DNA of 64,000 nt, taken from JAOPZW01 sp963851295. Lineage in GTDB: Bacteria; Actinomycetota; Thermoleophilia; Solirubrobacterales; Solirubrobacteraceae. Location: the NCBI GenBank assembly GCA_963851295.1, contig CAWKOS010000005.1, forward strand, positions 1-64,000, in the 5' to 3' direction. The notes under the pieces were generated by a model. That model was not told the origin of the DNA. It did no database searches and saw nothing but the letters and a program-made list of their open reading frames with translations. Below are positions 14,052-22,725 of the stretch, piece after piece; positions within the stretch are counted from its first letter, which is position 1; every line of letters begins with the position of its first letter. The position numbers and the translations under genes are program-made.

Positions 14052-16724
14052 CTATCGTAGGGCGAGGAACGTCGCCCGTTCCACGGGCGTGAGCGAGCGC
14101 GTCACGCGCGTGCGCGCGATGGCGAGCAGCGCGCGCGGGTTCTCGCAGCCGCTGCACGCGTCCCAGATGCTCACGGTGCCGCGTCCGTCCCCGATCGCCA
14201 GCCGGCTGCCGTCGGGGGTGAACGCGACCGAGACCGGGTGGGCCACCTCGATGACCCGCAGTTGGGTGCCCGCCAAGGCGTCCCAGACGCGCACCGTCCC
14301 GTCGGCGCTCGCGGTCGCGACCAGTCGCCCCCGCGGGCTGAAGGCGGCGTCGGTCACCTCGCCCGTGTGACCGGCCAGCAGGCGCAGCAGGCGCATCGTG
14401 CGGCCATCCCAGACCTTCACCGTCGGGTCGCCCGTCGTCGCCCCGACGACGAGCCGGCCGTCCGGGCTCGCGACGAGGGACGTGATCGCGTTGGGCGCGG
14501 TCACGAGCCGCAGCTGGCGTCCGCCGCGCGCCGCGCTCAGGGTAACCGCGCCGTTGCCGCTCTCCTGCAGCGCCGCGTCGAGGACCCGCCCGCCCGGCTC
14601 GAACGCCACGCCGCTCACCGGCAGCCGGGCGTCGAGCTCGGCGACCGGGCGGGCTCCCGCGACGTCCAGGACGCTCCCGCCGGCCTCACCGCCCGTGGCG
14701 AGCAGGGCGCCTGCGCCGTCGAACGCGAGCGCGCCGACCCCCGCGTCGGCCGGGAGCGTACGCGTCACGCGGCCCGTCGCCGGGTCGATGAGCGCGATGC
14801 CCGCGTGCGTCGGGGCCGCGAGCAGCCGTCCGTCCGGGCTCAACGCGACGACGCCGGCCCGGCCGGCCGCCGCGACGGGCCGCGGCGGTGCGCGGCTACC
14901 GGGCCGCCAGAGCATCACGCCGCCGCCCGCGCTCGCCGAGGCCAGCCACCCGTCGCGCGCGAAGGAGAGGTCGTCGACCGGCCCGCGCCCCACCCTCGCC
15001 TGCTGGAGCACGTTGGTCCGCGTCGACCACAGCTTCACCGTGTGGTCGCGCGAGGTCGTCGCAAGCAGCCGCCCATCGGGACTGAAGGCGACCCCGGCCA
15101 CGCAGCAGCGGTGGCCGGCGAGGCGGCGCTCGAGGCGCCCCGTCGCCGCGTCGAAGAGCCGCGCCGACCCGTCCGAGGAGCCGACGGCGACCGTGCGGCC
15201 GTCGGGGCTGACGACCACCGCGTCGATCGGGGCGCGCGCGTGCGCTCCGAGCACGCGGCCCTGCCTACCGGTCCGCGGGTCGACGACGTGGACGGTGAGG
15301 TCTGCGGCCCCGTACGCCAGCCGACCGTCCGGGAAGAAGGCGACGTCGAGCGCCGCGCCGGGGAGGCGCAGCACGCGGCGCCCGGTCCGAGCGTCGAACA
15401 CGAGCAGCTCATGGGTCGCCGCCGCGGCGAGGAGCCGTCCGTCCGGCGAGAGGGCGGCCCGCTGGAGGTCGGGCACCGTCCAGCGGCGGATCGCCCGGGC
15501 CGTCCGCGAGTCGTACAGCCCGACGGAGACCCCGCCCCCGATCACGAGGTCCCGGCCGTGCGCGCCGTAGGAGACGAAGTCGACCAGCTCCGCCGGGCCG
15601 AGGGTGCGCCTCACGCGCCAGTCCCGGGTGTCGATCAGGGCCGTCGCGTCCTGGTAGCGCCCGACGGCCAGCGTCGTCCCGTCGGGGGTGAACGCCACCC
15701 CGTTGGCCTGGCCGACGCCCAGCCGCCGGACGAGCCGGTGGGTGGCGACGTCCCAGATGCGGACGCTCGCGTCCTCGGCGCTCGACGTGGCGAGCAGCTT
15801 GCCGTCGGGCGAGAACGCCGTGTCGGACACGCCCCCCTTGTGCCCGAGCAGCGTGGCCTGCAGAGCCGAGGCGTCGAGCGAGCGCCGAAGGGCGAACATC
15901 GCCTGCGGCGTCGGGCTCGTGCGCACCGCCTGCACGCCGAGCAGCGCCGCCAGCTCGGGATCGAACGCGAGCTGCGCCTGGCTGACCGCCGCGAGCTCGC
16001 GCGAGCGGGCGACCTTCGCCGCGGCGACCGCCCGCTGGCGCTCGGAGCGCGCCGTGTTGCGCTGCGTCAGCGCGACGATCCCGAGGCCCACGGCCACCGC
16101 GAGCGCCAGGGCCATCGCGGCGGCGAGCGCCCGCAGCCGACGGGTCGCCCCCGCGCGGCTGCGCAGGACGAACTCGCGCTGCAGCGCGGTCGGGGCGGGC
16201 TGCTTGCCGGCCTCGCCGGCCAGCCAGCGCTCCGCCGCCGCGAGCTCGGAGCCGCGCAGGAGGTGGCTGCGGTCGCGGTCGCCCGCCTCCCAGTCGCGCG
16301 CCTTCAGCAGCCAGCGCGTGTGGTCGTGCACCCAGTCGAGGTCGGTGTCCACCGCCGCGACGACGCGATCCACCGACCCGTCGAAGTCGCCCTCGAACGG
16401 GATCCAGTTGCGCTCGCGGACGGCGTCCGGGACGTCCTCGTCGGCCACCGCGCGGTGCAGCAGGGGGACGATGAGCTTGTGGCTGTCGACCGCGTGGCGG
16501 ACCTCCTGCTCGCAGAACGTCGACGCCACGGAGTCGGGGGAGATCACGAAGGCGAACGCGTCGCTGGACTCGATGGCCGAGCGGATGGCCGCCGGGAAGA
16601 CCTCGGCGTCGCGGATACCCTCGACGTCGACCCACACGTCCTTGCCCCGCGCACGAAGCGCCTCGCGGAGCTCTCCGACGAAGGCGTCGTCCCGGCGCGA
16701 GTAGGAAACGAAGACGTCGGCCAT
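14052..16724 (-). CDS. TIR domain - transmembrane - WD40 repeat protein
   Basis: This 890-residue protein starts with a TIR domain (about 3-125: VFVSYSRRDDAFV, then SSDAFAFVISPDS, then TFCEQEVRHA). Glu74 in the CxxE motif is the position of the catalytic glutamate in NAD-cleaving TIRs. A linker precedes a hydrophobic helix at about 200-220, then a helical stretch with PELAALLGVQAVRT. A run of WD40-like repeats follows to about residue 860, with many FSPDGRLLA-type blades and WD endings. TIR is therefore predicted on one side of the membrane from the propeller. Such proteins may be immune or stress effectors, but no NTPase domain is present, so it is not a classical STAND sensor. It lies directly beyond the tRNA-Thr integration site. 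Confidence 0.85.
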   Translation of the reverse strand: MADVFVSYSRRDDAFVGELREALRARGKDVWVDVEGIRDAEVFPAAIRSAIESSDAFAFVISPDSVASTFCEQEVRHAVDSHKLIVPLLHRAVADEDVPDAVRERNWIPFEGDFDGSVDRVVAAVDTDLDWVHDHTRWLLKARDWEAGDRDRSHLLRGSELAAAERWLAGEAGKQPAPTALQREFVLRSRAGATRRLRALAAAMALALAVAVGLGIVALTQRNTARSERQRAVAAAKVARSRELAAVSQAQLAFDPELAALLGVQAVRTSPTPQAMFALRRSLDASALQATLLGHKGGVSDTAFSPDGKLLATSSAEDASVRIWDVATHRLVRRLGVGQANGVAFTPDGTTLAVGRYQDATALIDTRDWRVRRTLGPAELVDFVSYGAHGRDLVIGGGVSVGLYDSRTARAIRRWTVPDLQRAALSPDGRLLAAAATHELLVFDARTGRRVLRLPGAALDVAFFPDGRLAYGAADLTVHVVDPRTGRQGRVLGAHARAPIDAVVVSPDGRTVAVGSSDGSARLFDAATGRLERRLAGHRCCVAGVAFSPDGRLLATTSRDHTVKLWSTRTNVLQQARVGRGPVDDLSFARDGWLASASAGGGVMLWRPGSRAPPRPVAAAGRAGVVALSPDGRLLAAPTHAGIALIDPATGRVTRTLPADAGVGALAFDGAGALLATGGEAGGSVLDVAGARPVAELDARLPVSGVAFEPGGRVLDAALQESGNGAVTLSAARGGRQLRLVTAPNAITSLVASPDGRLVVGATTGDPTVKVWDGRTMRLLRLLAGHTGEVTDAAFSPRGRLVATASADGTVRVWDALAGTQLRVIEVAHPVSVAFTPDGSRLAIGDGRGTVSIWDACSGCENPRALLAIARTRVTRSLTPVERATFLALR

Positions 16725-16811
16725 GGGCGCCCTTCCCTGGCAGCCAGCCGAGCCTACACCTGGAGCTCCTGACAGATCCAGAGCGCCGCGACGCGCGTAG
16801 GCTGCGCGGTC

Positions 16812-17318
16812 GTGAGCCTCAACCCCGCGCTCGACGAGGCCGGGTTCTGCCCGCGTTGTGGCGCCGCGGCGACGGTGAGCTATCCGCGCTCGATCAACTG
16901 CGAGAGCTGCGGGTACGCGGCGTTCTTCAATCCCAAGCCGGTGGGATGCGCGATCCCGCGGGCGCCGGACGGGCGGGTGTGGCTGGCGCGGCGGGGGCTC
17001 GAGCCGGGGATCGGGCGGTGGTCGATGCCGGGCGGGTTCGTCGACCTCGGCGAGACCGTGGAGGCCGCGATCGTGCGCGAGCTGCGCGAGGAGCTGCGGG
17101 TGGAGGCGACGCTGGGGAGCCTCGTCGGCGTCTACTCGCGCGCGGACGAGCGCGTCATCGTCATCGTCTTCGAGGCCGAGCTCGACCGGGCGCCGCAGAC
17201 GACGGACGAGGCGACCGAGGTCAGAGCCTTCGCGGTGGACGAGATCCCGTGGGACGAGCTTGGCTTCTGGACCGACGAGGCGGCGCTGCGCGACCTGCTC
17301 GGCCGCGGCGGCGGGTGA
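16812..17318 (+). CDS. Nudix hydrolase with zinc ribbon (ADP-ribose/NADH pyrophosphatase-like)
   Basis: This 168-residue protein opens with a zinc ribbon (FCPRCG and CESCG, about 12-34) followed by a Nudix fold. The Nudix box starts at GGFVDLGET and continues with REL, REEL, giving the GX5EX7REUXEE pattern needed for Mg-dependent cleavage of nucleoside diphosphates linked to another group. Zinc-ribbon Nudix proteins include NudC and ADP-ribose pyrophosphatases. The start is GTG 16812, with TAGGCT 8 bases before it and no SD, consistent with a leaderless transcript. It is divergent from the TIR-WD40 gene by 87 bp; an NAD-related substrate would be notable next to a TIR protein, but that link is only suggestive. 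Confidence 0.88.
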   Translation: MSLNPALDEAGFCPRCGAAATVSYPRSINCESCGYAAFFNPKPVGCAIPRAPDGRVWLARRGLEPGIGRWSMPGGFVDLGETVEAAIVRELREELRVEATLGSLVGVYSRADERVIVIVFEAELDRAPQTTDEATEVRAFAVDEIPWDELGFWTDEAALRDLLGRGGG

Positions 17319-17403
17319 GCCTGCTCACACATCGGCATCACCGCGCCTGTCCGGCGCCTCCAATCCGATGACAGATGCAACCGAAGGTCGGGAGGTCCTT
17401 TCG

Positions 17404-17589
17404 ATGCATGCCGATCAGCGCGTCGCCGCCAAGGCGATGCTCGCCACGTGTCCCGCATGCCACGAGGCGGTCGAGGCGGTCGACCGCGTGACGATGGGGG
17501 CGGGCGGCCGGCTGGCCGCGCACGCAAAGGTGCGCTGCCGGCGCGGGCACTGGTACACGGTGCTCGTCGCGGAGGAGTCGACGAGCTAG
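17404..17589 (+). CDS. Small zinc-ribbon-like protein
   Basis: This 61-residue protein contains ATCPACHEAVEAV and, near the end, VRCRRGHWYTVLV, a plausible C-x2-C ... C-x3-H zinc site. GGGAGG lies about 9 bases before ATG 17404. The frame ends at TAG 17587-17589, just before the convergent UspA-like gene. Its function is unknown; similar short Cys/His proteins occur widely in actinobacteria. Confidence 0.6.
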   Translation: MHADQRVAAKAMLATCPACHEAVEAVDRVTMGAGGRLAAHAKVRCRRGHWYTVLVAEESTS

Positions 17590-17597
17590 GGCTCGGC

Positions 17598-18056
17598 TCA
17601 GTGACTGGCGAGGGGGCGCAGCTTGTGGCGCTCCTTCGCCGTCACGGTGGTCACCGGGAGGCCGAGGCCCGCGACCTTCGACGGCAGGTCGAGCTTCAAC
17701 CATTTCGAGACGGTCGCCGGGAGGGTGGAGATGATGACCTCGTCGAAGCCCTGGATGTTGATCGCGTCCTGGATCGCGTTCATGGGCGACGGGTCACCCA
17801 CCAGGCCCTCGCAGGGCGCGCCCGCGGCCTGCTCCATCAGCGGAAGGGCGAGCTCGAGGACCTTCTCGGCCTCGTTGCTGTCCTGATCCTCGGCGTCGAC
17901 CACGACGTGCAGGCCGTGCGCGGCGTTCGGGACCAGCAGCGTGAACCGGGCGTTGCCGCGCGCCGCGCGCTCCCGAACCGCGTCGAGCAGCGCGGGGGTC
18001 GCCGCGGTCTTGTGGGCGACGACCAGCACGCGGGCAGGTGCGGAAGAGGACTCCAT
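17598..18056 (-). CDS. UspA-like/hypothetical alpha-beta protein
   Basis: This 152-residue protein opens with APARVLVVAHKTAATPALLD and alternates strands and helices: RFTLLVPNAAHG, then FDEVIISTLPATVSKWLK, then LPVTTVTAKE. The order resembles a Rossmann-like universal stress protein fold, but the usual ATP-binding G-x2-G-x9-GS motif is not evident. ATG 18056 is preceded by AAAGGAG. It is divergent from the MarR-PDZ gene across 135 bp and could be under its control. The fold is an inference from the pattern of segments. Confidence 0.6.
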   Translation of the reverse strand: MESSSAPARVLVVAHKTAATPALLDAVRERAARGNARFTLLVPNAAHGLHVVVDAEDQDSNEAEKVLELALPLMEQAAGAPCEGLVGDPSPMNAIQDAINIQGFDEVIISTLPATVSKWLKLDLPSKVAGLGLPVTTVTAKERHKLRPLASH

Positions 18057-18155
18057 GCCGAGCTCCTTTCGTGCGGTTGCGCACGATGTTCGCACCCGCG
18101 GCGCCGGCGCGCCACCTCGGCGTCGCGCGTCGAGCGTCCGGAAGATTCGCTTTGC

Positions 18156-18175
18156 TAGATTGCTTGGACTCAAGC
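18156..18175 (+). promoter_or_regulatory. -10 box and palindrome before the MarR-PDZ gene
   Basis: TAGATT (18156-18161) is followed at once by GCTTG-GACT-CAAGC (18162-18175), an inverted repeat over the expected transcription start. MarR proteins usually bind such repeats in their own promoter, so this may be an autoregulatory operator also serving the divergent gene. Confidence 0.4.
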
Positions 18176-18191
18176 CTTTAGGAGCAGCAGC

Positions 18192-18944
18192 ATGGCCAAG
18201 CAGTTCGATACCAGCGATCCGACCACCCTCGTCGACGGCGTGCTCGCCGCCGCCGCACACCTCGAGCCCGAGCTCGAGGAGGCGCTCGCCGAGCACCACC
18301 TCTCCCGCCCCAGCTTCCAGGTCCTCTCCGCCCTTCTCGACGCCGCCGGCCACGCGCTGACCCAGCGCGAGCTCATGGCCACGGTCCGGCGCACGTCCGG
18401 GACGGTGAGCGTCCGCCTCGCGCGCCTGGAGCGCGCGGGCCTCGTCACGCGCGAGCCCGACGCCGACGACCGGCGCACGGTCACCGTGACGCTCACCGAC
18501 AGCGGCCGCGAGCTCGTCGAGGCCGCGCGGCCGGCCTACGCGGCGGCGGCGACCCGCCTGGCCGCCGGCCTGTCCGACGACCGGCGGACCGCCTTCGGCG
18601 AGCAGCTCGCCGCCTGGCTGGGCTTCTTCGAGCCCGACGACGGCGTCGCGCCGCGCCTGGGCGTCGCGGTCGCGCCGGCTGCCGTCGCCTCACGCATGCG
18701 CCGCGCGGTCGGCCTCCCCGACCGCCACGGCGTCCTCGTCCTCAAGGTCAAGCGCGGCAGCGCGGCCGACGAGGCCGGCATCGCCCGCGGCGACCTCGTC
18801 ACCGGCGCGGCCGGCGACGACGTGCGCAGCATCGGCGACCTGCACCGGGCCGTCCGCCACGCCCGCGGCGCGACGCTCGAGCTCGACGTCGTCCGCGGCG
18901 TCGAGGAGCGCGCCGTGGCGGTGGCGCTCAGCCGATCTTCTTGA
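18192..18944 (+). CDS. MarR-family regulator fused to a PDZ domain
   Basis: Residues about 20-145 form a MarR winged HTH: LSRPSFQVLSALLDAAG, LTQRELMATVRRTSGTVS, then the basic wing TREPDADDRRTVTVTLTDSG. The remaining 100 residues read LGVAVAPAAVASR, then GVLVLKVKRGSAADEAGI, then RGDLVTGAAGDDVRSI, a PDZ module as found in HtrA proteases. PDZ domains bind C-terminal peptides, so this regulator may sense an exposed peptide. The frame is continuous with no internal stop. The SD AGGAGC precedes ATG 18192. Its 3' end overlaps the convergent FKBP gene by 17 bp. I know of no common MarR-PDZ architecture. Confidence 0.85.
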   Translation: MAKQFDTSDPTTLVDGVLAAAAHLEPELEEALAEHHLSRPSFQVLSALLDAAGHALTQRELMATVRRTSGTVSVRLARLERAGLVTREPDADDRRTVTVTLTDSGRELVEAARPAYAAAATRLAAGLSDDRRTAFGEQLAAWLGFFEPDDGVAPRLGVAVAPAAVASRMRRAVGLPDRHGVLVLKVKRGSAADEAGIARGDLVTGAAGDDVRSIGDLHRAVRHARGATLELDVVRGVEERAVAVALSRSS

Positions 18945-19524
18945 GGTCGATGTCGAAGATCAGCGGCTCGTTGGGCCCGATCTTCGGCGGCGACCCCTGG
19001 GCGCCGTAGGCGAGGTCGGCGGGGATCGTCAGGCGACGGCGCTCGCCGACCTTCATGCCCAGCACGCCCTGGTCCCAGCCGGGGATGACCTGGCCTGAGC
19101 CGAGGGTGAACTGGAAGGGCTGCTTGCCCTTGCCCCACGAGTCGTCGAAGACCTTGCCGTCCTTGAAGAGCGCGCCGACGTAGTTGACCGTCGCCTGCTG
19201 GCCGCTCTTGATCTCGGGGCCGTTGCCGGAGATCAGGGTCTCGGCCTTGAGCGCGGTCGGCGCCGAGCCGGTGCCCTTGGGCACCGTCGGCTTGGTGTTG
19301 ATGTCCGCCTCGCCCGAGGTCGGCGCGACCTTCTCGGCGGTCGGAGCCGTGGGCTCCGGGGCCGGCTTGACGTTCTTGGCCTCCTGCTCGGCCTTGGCGG
19401 CGGACTTGTCCGCCGCGCTCTCGTCGGTCGAGCTGCCGCAGCCGACGGCGGCGAGCGCGAGGACGAGCAGGACGACGAGTGGGACGCAGCGGGACTTCGC
19501 AATCTCGGGCATACGGCGCGACAT
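18928..19524 (-). CDS. FKBP-type peptidyl-prolyl isomerase lipoprotein
   Basis: This 198-residue lipoprotein would accelerate proline isomerisation during folding outside the membrane. A signal peptide PLVVLLVLALAAVGC ends in a lipobox (LAAVGC). A disordered Ala/Lys/Pro linker leads to the FKBP domain: GQQATVNYVGALFKDGKVFD, FTLGSGQVIPGWDQG, GERRRLTIPADLAYG, and PLIFDIDLKKI. Active-site Tyr, Asp, Trp and Phe positions are kept. ATG 19524 is taken as the start; ATG 19512 is also possible. It converges on and overlaps the MarR-PDZ gene. Confidence 0.9.
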   Translation of the reverse strand: MSRRMPEIAKSRCVPLVVLLVLALAAVGCGSSTDESAADKSAAKAEQEAKNVKPAPEPTAPTAEKVAPTSGEADINTKPTVPKGTGSAPTALKAETLISGNGPEIKSGQQATVNYVGALFKDGKVFDDSWGKGKQPFQFTLGSGQVIPGWDQGVLGMKVGERRRLTIPADLAYGAQGSPPKIGPNEPLIFDIDLKKIG

Positions 19525-19622
19525 TCTGCCGACACCGGCGCCGCGATGGCGCACCGCCCCGGCCAACGACCGTCCAGGAGGGGCTGAAAGTTGCAACCAC
19601 AACTGCCGATTCACGTGCGCAG

Positions 19623-21611
19623 ATGCTGCAAAAGCTGGTCCGCTCGCTGTTCGCCGTCCTGGCGCTCTGCCTGGCCGTGCACGCCGTGCACGGCGTGCTC
19701 GGCCCGGGCGAATCGCGGCTCGACGTCGTCATTCAGAGCTGGGACTACACGGCCGTCATGTGGGTCGGGAGCCTGCTCTGCGTCCTGGCCGCGGCGACGC
19801 GGCGCCAGGAACGCGGCGCGTGGGCGCTGATCGGCGTCGGGCTGCTGCTGTGGGCCGGAGGCGACCTCGTGTGGACGCTGTGGCTCAACAACTTCGACGA
19901 CCCGCCCTACCCGAGCCTCGCCGACGGGCTGTACCTCGGCAACTACGTGACGATCTACGCGGGGCTCGTGCTCCTGCTCCGCGCCCGCGTGCGCCCGATC
20001 CGCCCCGCGCAGTGGCTCGACGGCGCCGTCGGCGGCCTCGCCGCCGCGTCGGTCGCGGCCGCGCTCGTCTTCCCCGCGCTGGCCGGGATCACCCAGGGCG
20101 ACACCGTCGACGTCGCCTTCAACCTCGCCTACCCGGTCTGCGACGTCCTGCAGCTGACGCTGATCGTCATGGCCTTCGGCCTGAACCGCTGGCGCATCGA
20201 CCGCTCGTGGCTGCTCCTCGGCCTCGGCCAGCTCGCCAACGTCGTGGCCGACGCCGTCTTCACCTACCAGGAGGCGGTCGGCACGTACGTCACCGGGTCG
20301 TGGGTGGACACGCTGTGGCCGCTGGGCGTCACCCTCACCGCGGCCGCGGCCTGGCAGGCCGCCCCGCGCCGCAGCGGTGAGGACCGCGGCGGCCACACCC
20401 TCCCGCTCACCGCCGGCTTCGCCGCCGTCGCCCTGGCGGTGCTCGTCATCGGGCAGTTCGGCGAGGTCCACGCGGCCGCCGCGCTGCTCGCCACCGCGGC
20501 CCTGCTCGTCGCGGGCGCGCGCGGCGCCATGCTCTTCCGCGAGAACCTGCGCCTGCTGCGCGCCAGCCGCCGCGAGTCGCTGACCGACGGCCTCAGCGGC
20601 CTGGCCAACCGGCGCGCGCTCCTGCAGGACCTCGAGGACGCCGTCGCCCACGCCACCGCGGCCGCACGGCGCACGCTCGTCCTCTTCGACCTCGACGGCT
20701 TCAAGCAGTACAACGACGCCTTCGGCCACGGCGCCGGCGACGCGCTGCTGCAGCGCCTCGGCGGCGACCTCGAGGCCGCGGTCACCGGCCAGGGCCGCGC
20801 CTACCGCCTCGGTGGCGACGAGTTCTGCGTGCTGTTCGACCACCACGCCGAGCACGACGACCCGGTCGTGGCCGCCGCCCTCGACGCCCTGGCCGAGCCC
20901 GCCGACCCCTACGCGGTCGACGCGTCGTACGGCCTGGTCTCGCTGCCCGACGACGCGACCACCGCGACCGAGGCGCTGCGCCTCGCCGACCATCGCATGT
21001 ACGCGCTCAAGCACGGCCGCCGCGCCACGCAGGGCCAGGCGCGCGAGGTCCTGCTCGCCGTCCTCGGCGAGCGCGAGCCCGACCTGCACCGCCACATGCA
21101 CAGCGTCGCCGAGCTGGCCCGCGCGGTCGGCGCCCACCTCGGCCTGGACGCCGAGGACCTCGACGTCGTCGTCCGCGCCGCCGAGCTGCACGACATCGGC
21201 AAGGTCGCGATCCCCGACGCGATCCTGCACAAACCCGGGCCGCTGAACGACGCCGAATGGGACTTCGTCCACAGGCACACGATCACCGGCGAGCGCATCG
21301 TCAGCGCCGCCGAGGCGCTACGTCCGGTCGGGCGCGTCGTGCGCTCCAGTCACGAGCGCTGGGACGGCGACGGATACCCCGACCGCCTCGCGGGCGAGGC
21401 CATCCCGCTCGGCGCGCGCATCGTCCTGGCCTGCGACGCCTGGGACGCGATGACCTCGGACCGCAGCTACCGCCGCGCCATGGCGCCCGAGCAGGTCGCC
21501 GCCGAGCTACGCGCCAACGCCGGCACCCAGTTCGACCCCGAGGTGGTCGCCGCGCTGCTCGCGGTCGTCTTCGCCGACGAGGCTCTAGGCGCACGCCCCG
21601 CGCGCCGATGA
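19623..21611 (+). CDS. Membrane GGDEF / HD-GYP cyclic-di-GMP enzyme
   Basis: This 662-residue protein has about eight N-terminal hydrophobic helices (to residue ~300), then a diguanylate cyclase domain with LTDGLSGLANRRAL, VLFDLDGFKQYND and an intact GGDEF at 397-401. A phosphodiesterase HD-GYP domain follows: HDIGKVAIPD with His523-Asp524, HTITGERIV, then SHERWDGDGYPDR (His577). It can in principle both make and break c-di-GMP; the canonical HHE is SHE, losing only its first His. ATG 19623 has no SD. The next gene starts 8 bp downstream and is a degenerate paralogue, so they form an operon. Confidence 0.88.
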   Translation: MLQKLVRSLFAVLALCLAVHAVHGVLGPGESRLDVVIQSWDYTAVMWVGSLLCVLAAATRRQERGAWALIGVGLLLWAGGDLVWTLWLNNFDDPPYPSLADGLYLGNYVTIYAGLVLLLRARVRPIRPAQWLDGAVGGLAAASVAAALVFPALAGITQGDTVDVAFNLAYPVCDVLQLTLIVMAFGLNRWRIDRSWLLLGLGQLANVVADAVFTYQEAVGTYVTGSWVDTLWPLGVTLTAAAAWQAAPRRSGEDRGGHTLPLTAGFAAVALAVLVIGQFGEVHAAAALLATAALLVAGARGAMLFRENLRLLRASRRESLTDGLSGLANRRALLQDLEDAVAHATAAARRTLVLFDLDGFKQYNDAFGHGAGDALLQRLGGDLEAAVTGQGRAYRLGGDEFCVLFDHHAEHDDPVVAAALDALAEPADPYAVDASYGLVSLPDDATTATEALRLADHRMYALKHGRRATQGQAREVLLAVLGEREPDLHRHMHSVAELARAVGAHLGLDAEDLDVVVRAAELHDIGKVAIPDAILHKPGPLNDAEWDFVHRHTITGERIVSAAEALRPVGRVVRSSHERWDGDGYPDRLAGEAIPLGARIVLACDAWDAMTSDRSYRRAMAPEQVAAELRANAGTQFDPEVVAALLAVVFADEALGARPARR

Positions 21612-21618
21612 TGTAGGC

Positions 21619-22725
21619 ATGGTCCTCGTCGTCGCGCTGCTCGCCCTCGTCATCGCCACCGCCATCGCCGTCGCCCTGTGGCGGGCCAACGGAGCGCTGC
21701 GCGCCGTCGCCCGCGTCGCCGCCGACGCCGACCCCGTGACCGGGCTGCCCGGCCGCCCGCGCTTCCTCGCCGACCTCGACGCGCGCCTGGAGGGCGGCTC
21801 CACCACGACGCTCCTGCTCGCCCGCCTCGACGGCTTCGCCGCCTACGACGCCGCCTTCGGCCACCGCTCCGGCGACGCGCTGCTCGTGCGCCTCGCCGAC
21901 GAGCTGCGCCGCGCCGTCCGCGACGAGGCGACCGCCTACCGCCCGAGCGGCACCACCTTCTGCGCCCTGGCCGGCGACGACGTCCTCTCGCTCGACGCCC
22001 TCGAGCGCCGCGTCGGCGCCGCGCTGCGCGAGCAGGGCACCGGCTTCGCGGTGACCGCGTCCGTCGGGCGCGTCTCGATTCCGCGCGACGCCGCGAGCGC
22101 CGGCGAGGCGCTGCGTCTCGCCGACGCCCGCGCCGACCTCGCCGCCCGCGTCGCCGACCCCAAGCCGCGCGAGGCCTCGCCGACCGCCGCGCTCGCCGAG
22201 GCGCTGGCGCTCACCGGCGACCACGCCCTCGGCGCCGCCGAGCTGGCCGAGGCCGTGGCCAAGCGCATGGGCCTGAGCGCGCTGGAGCGCGCCCACGTCC
22301 GCCTCGCCGCGCAGCTCAGCGGCCTGGGCAAGCTCGCGATCCCCGACACCCTGCTCGGCAAGGCCGGCGAGCTGACCGAGGAGGAGCGCAGCTACGTGCG
22401 CGACCACCCGGTCATCGCCGAGCGCATCCTCCTGCGCGCCCGCGGCCTGGAGGCCGTGGCCGCGCTCGTGCGCTCCAGCCGCGAGCGCTTCGACGGCACC
22501 GGCCACCCCGACGGCCTCGCCGGCGACGCGATCCCGCTCGGCGCGCGCATCGTCGCCGTCAGCGACGCCTTCGACGCGATGCTCTCCCACCGTCCGTGGC
22601 GCCCGGCCATGGGCACCGAGGGCGCCCTCGCCGAGCTGCGCGCCGGCGCCGGCAGCCAGTTCGACGGCGACGTCGTCGACGCCTTCGACGCCGTCATCGA
22701 CGAGCGCAGCCGGCTGCTCGCCTAG
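21619..22725 (+). CDS. Degenerate GGDEF / HD-GYP paralogue (predicted pseudoenzyme)
   Basis: This 368-residue protein has one N-terminal membrane helix, then a GGDEF-like domain (VTGLPGRPRFLADL, LARLDGFAAYDAAFG) and an HD-GYP-like domain. Both active sites are lost: GGDEF is SGTTF (residues 110-114), the HD pair is Ser-Gly (about 234-235, in QLSGLGKLAIPD), and HHExxDGxGYP has become SRERFDGTGHP. The folds are otherwise well kept, which argues for a binding or regulatory role rather than decay. It follows its intact paralogue by 8 bp, so it may regulate it or sense c-di-GMP. Confidence 0.85.
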   Translation: MVLVVALLALVIATAIAVALWRANGALRAVARVAADADPVTGLPGRPRFLADLDARLEGGSTTTLLLARLDGFAAYDAAFGHRSGDALLVRLADELRRAVRDEATAYRPSGTTFCALAGDDVLSLDALERRVGAALREQGTGFAVTASVGRVSIPRDAASAGEALRLADARADLAARVADPKPREASPTAALAEALALTGDHALGAAELAEAVAKRMGLSALERAHVRLAAQLSGLGKLAIPDTLLGKAGELTEEERSYVRDHPVIAERILLRARGLEAVAALVRSSRERFDGTGHPDGLAGDAIPLGARIVAVSDAFDAMLSHRPWRPAMGTEGALAELRAGAGSQFDGDVVDAFDAVIDERSRLLA

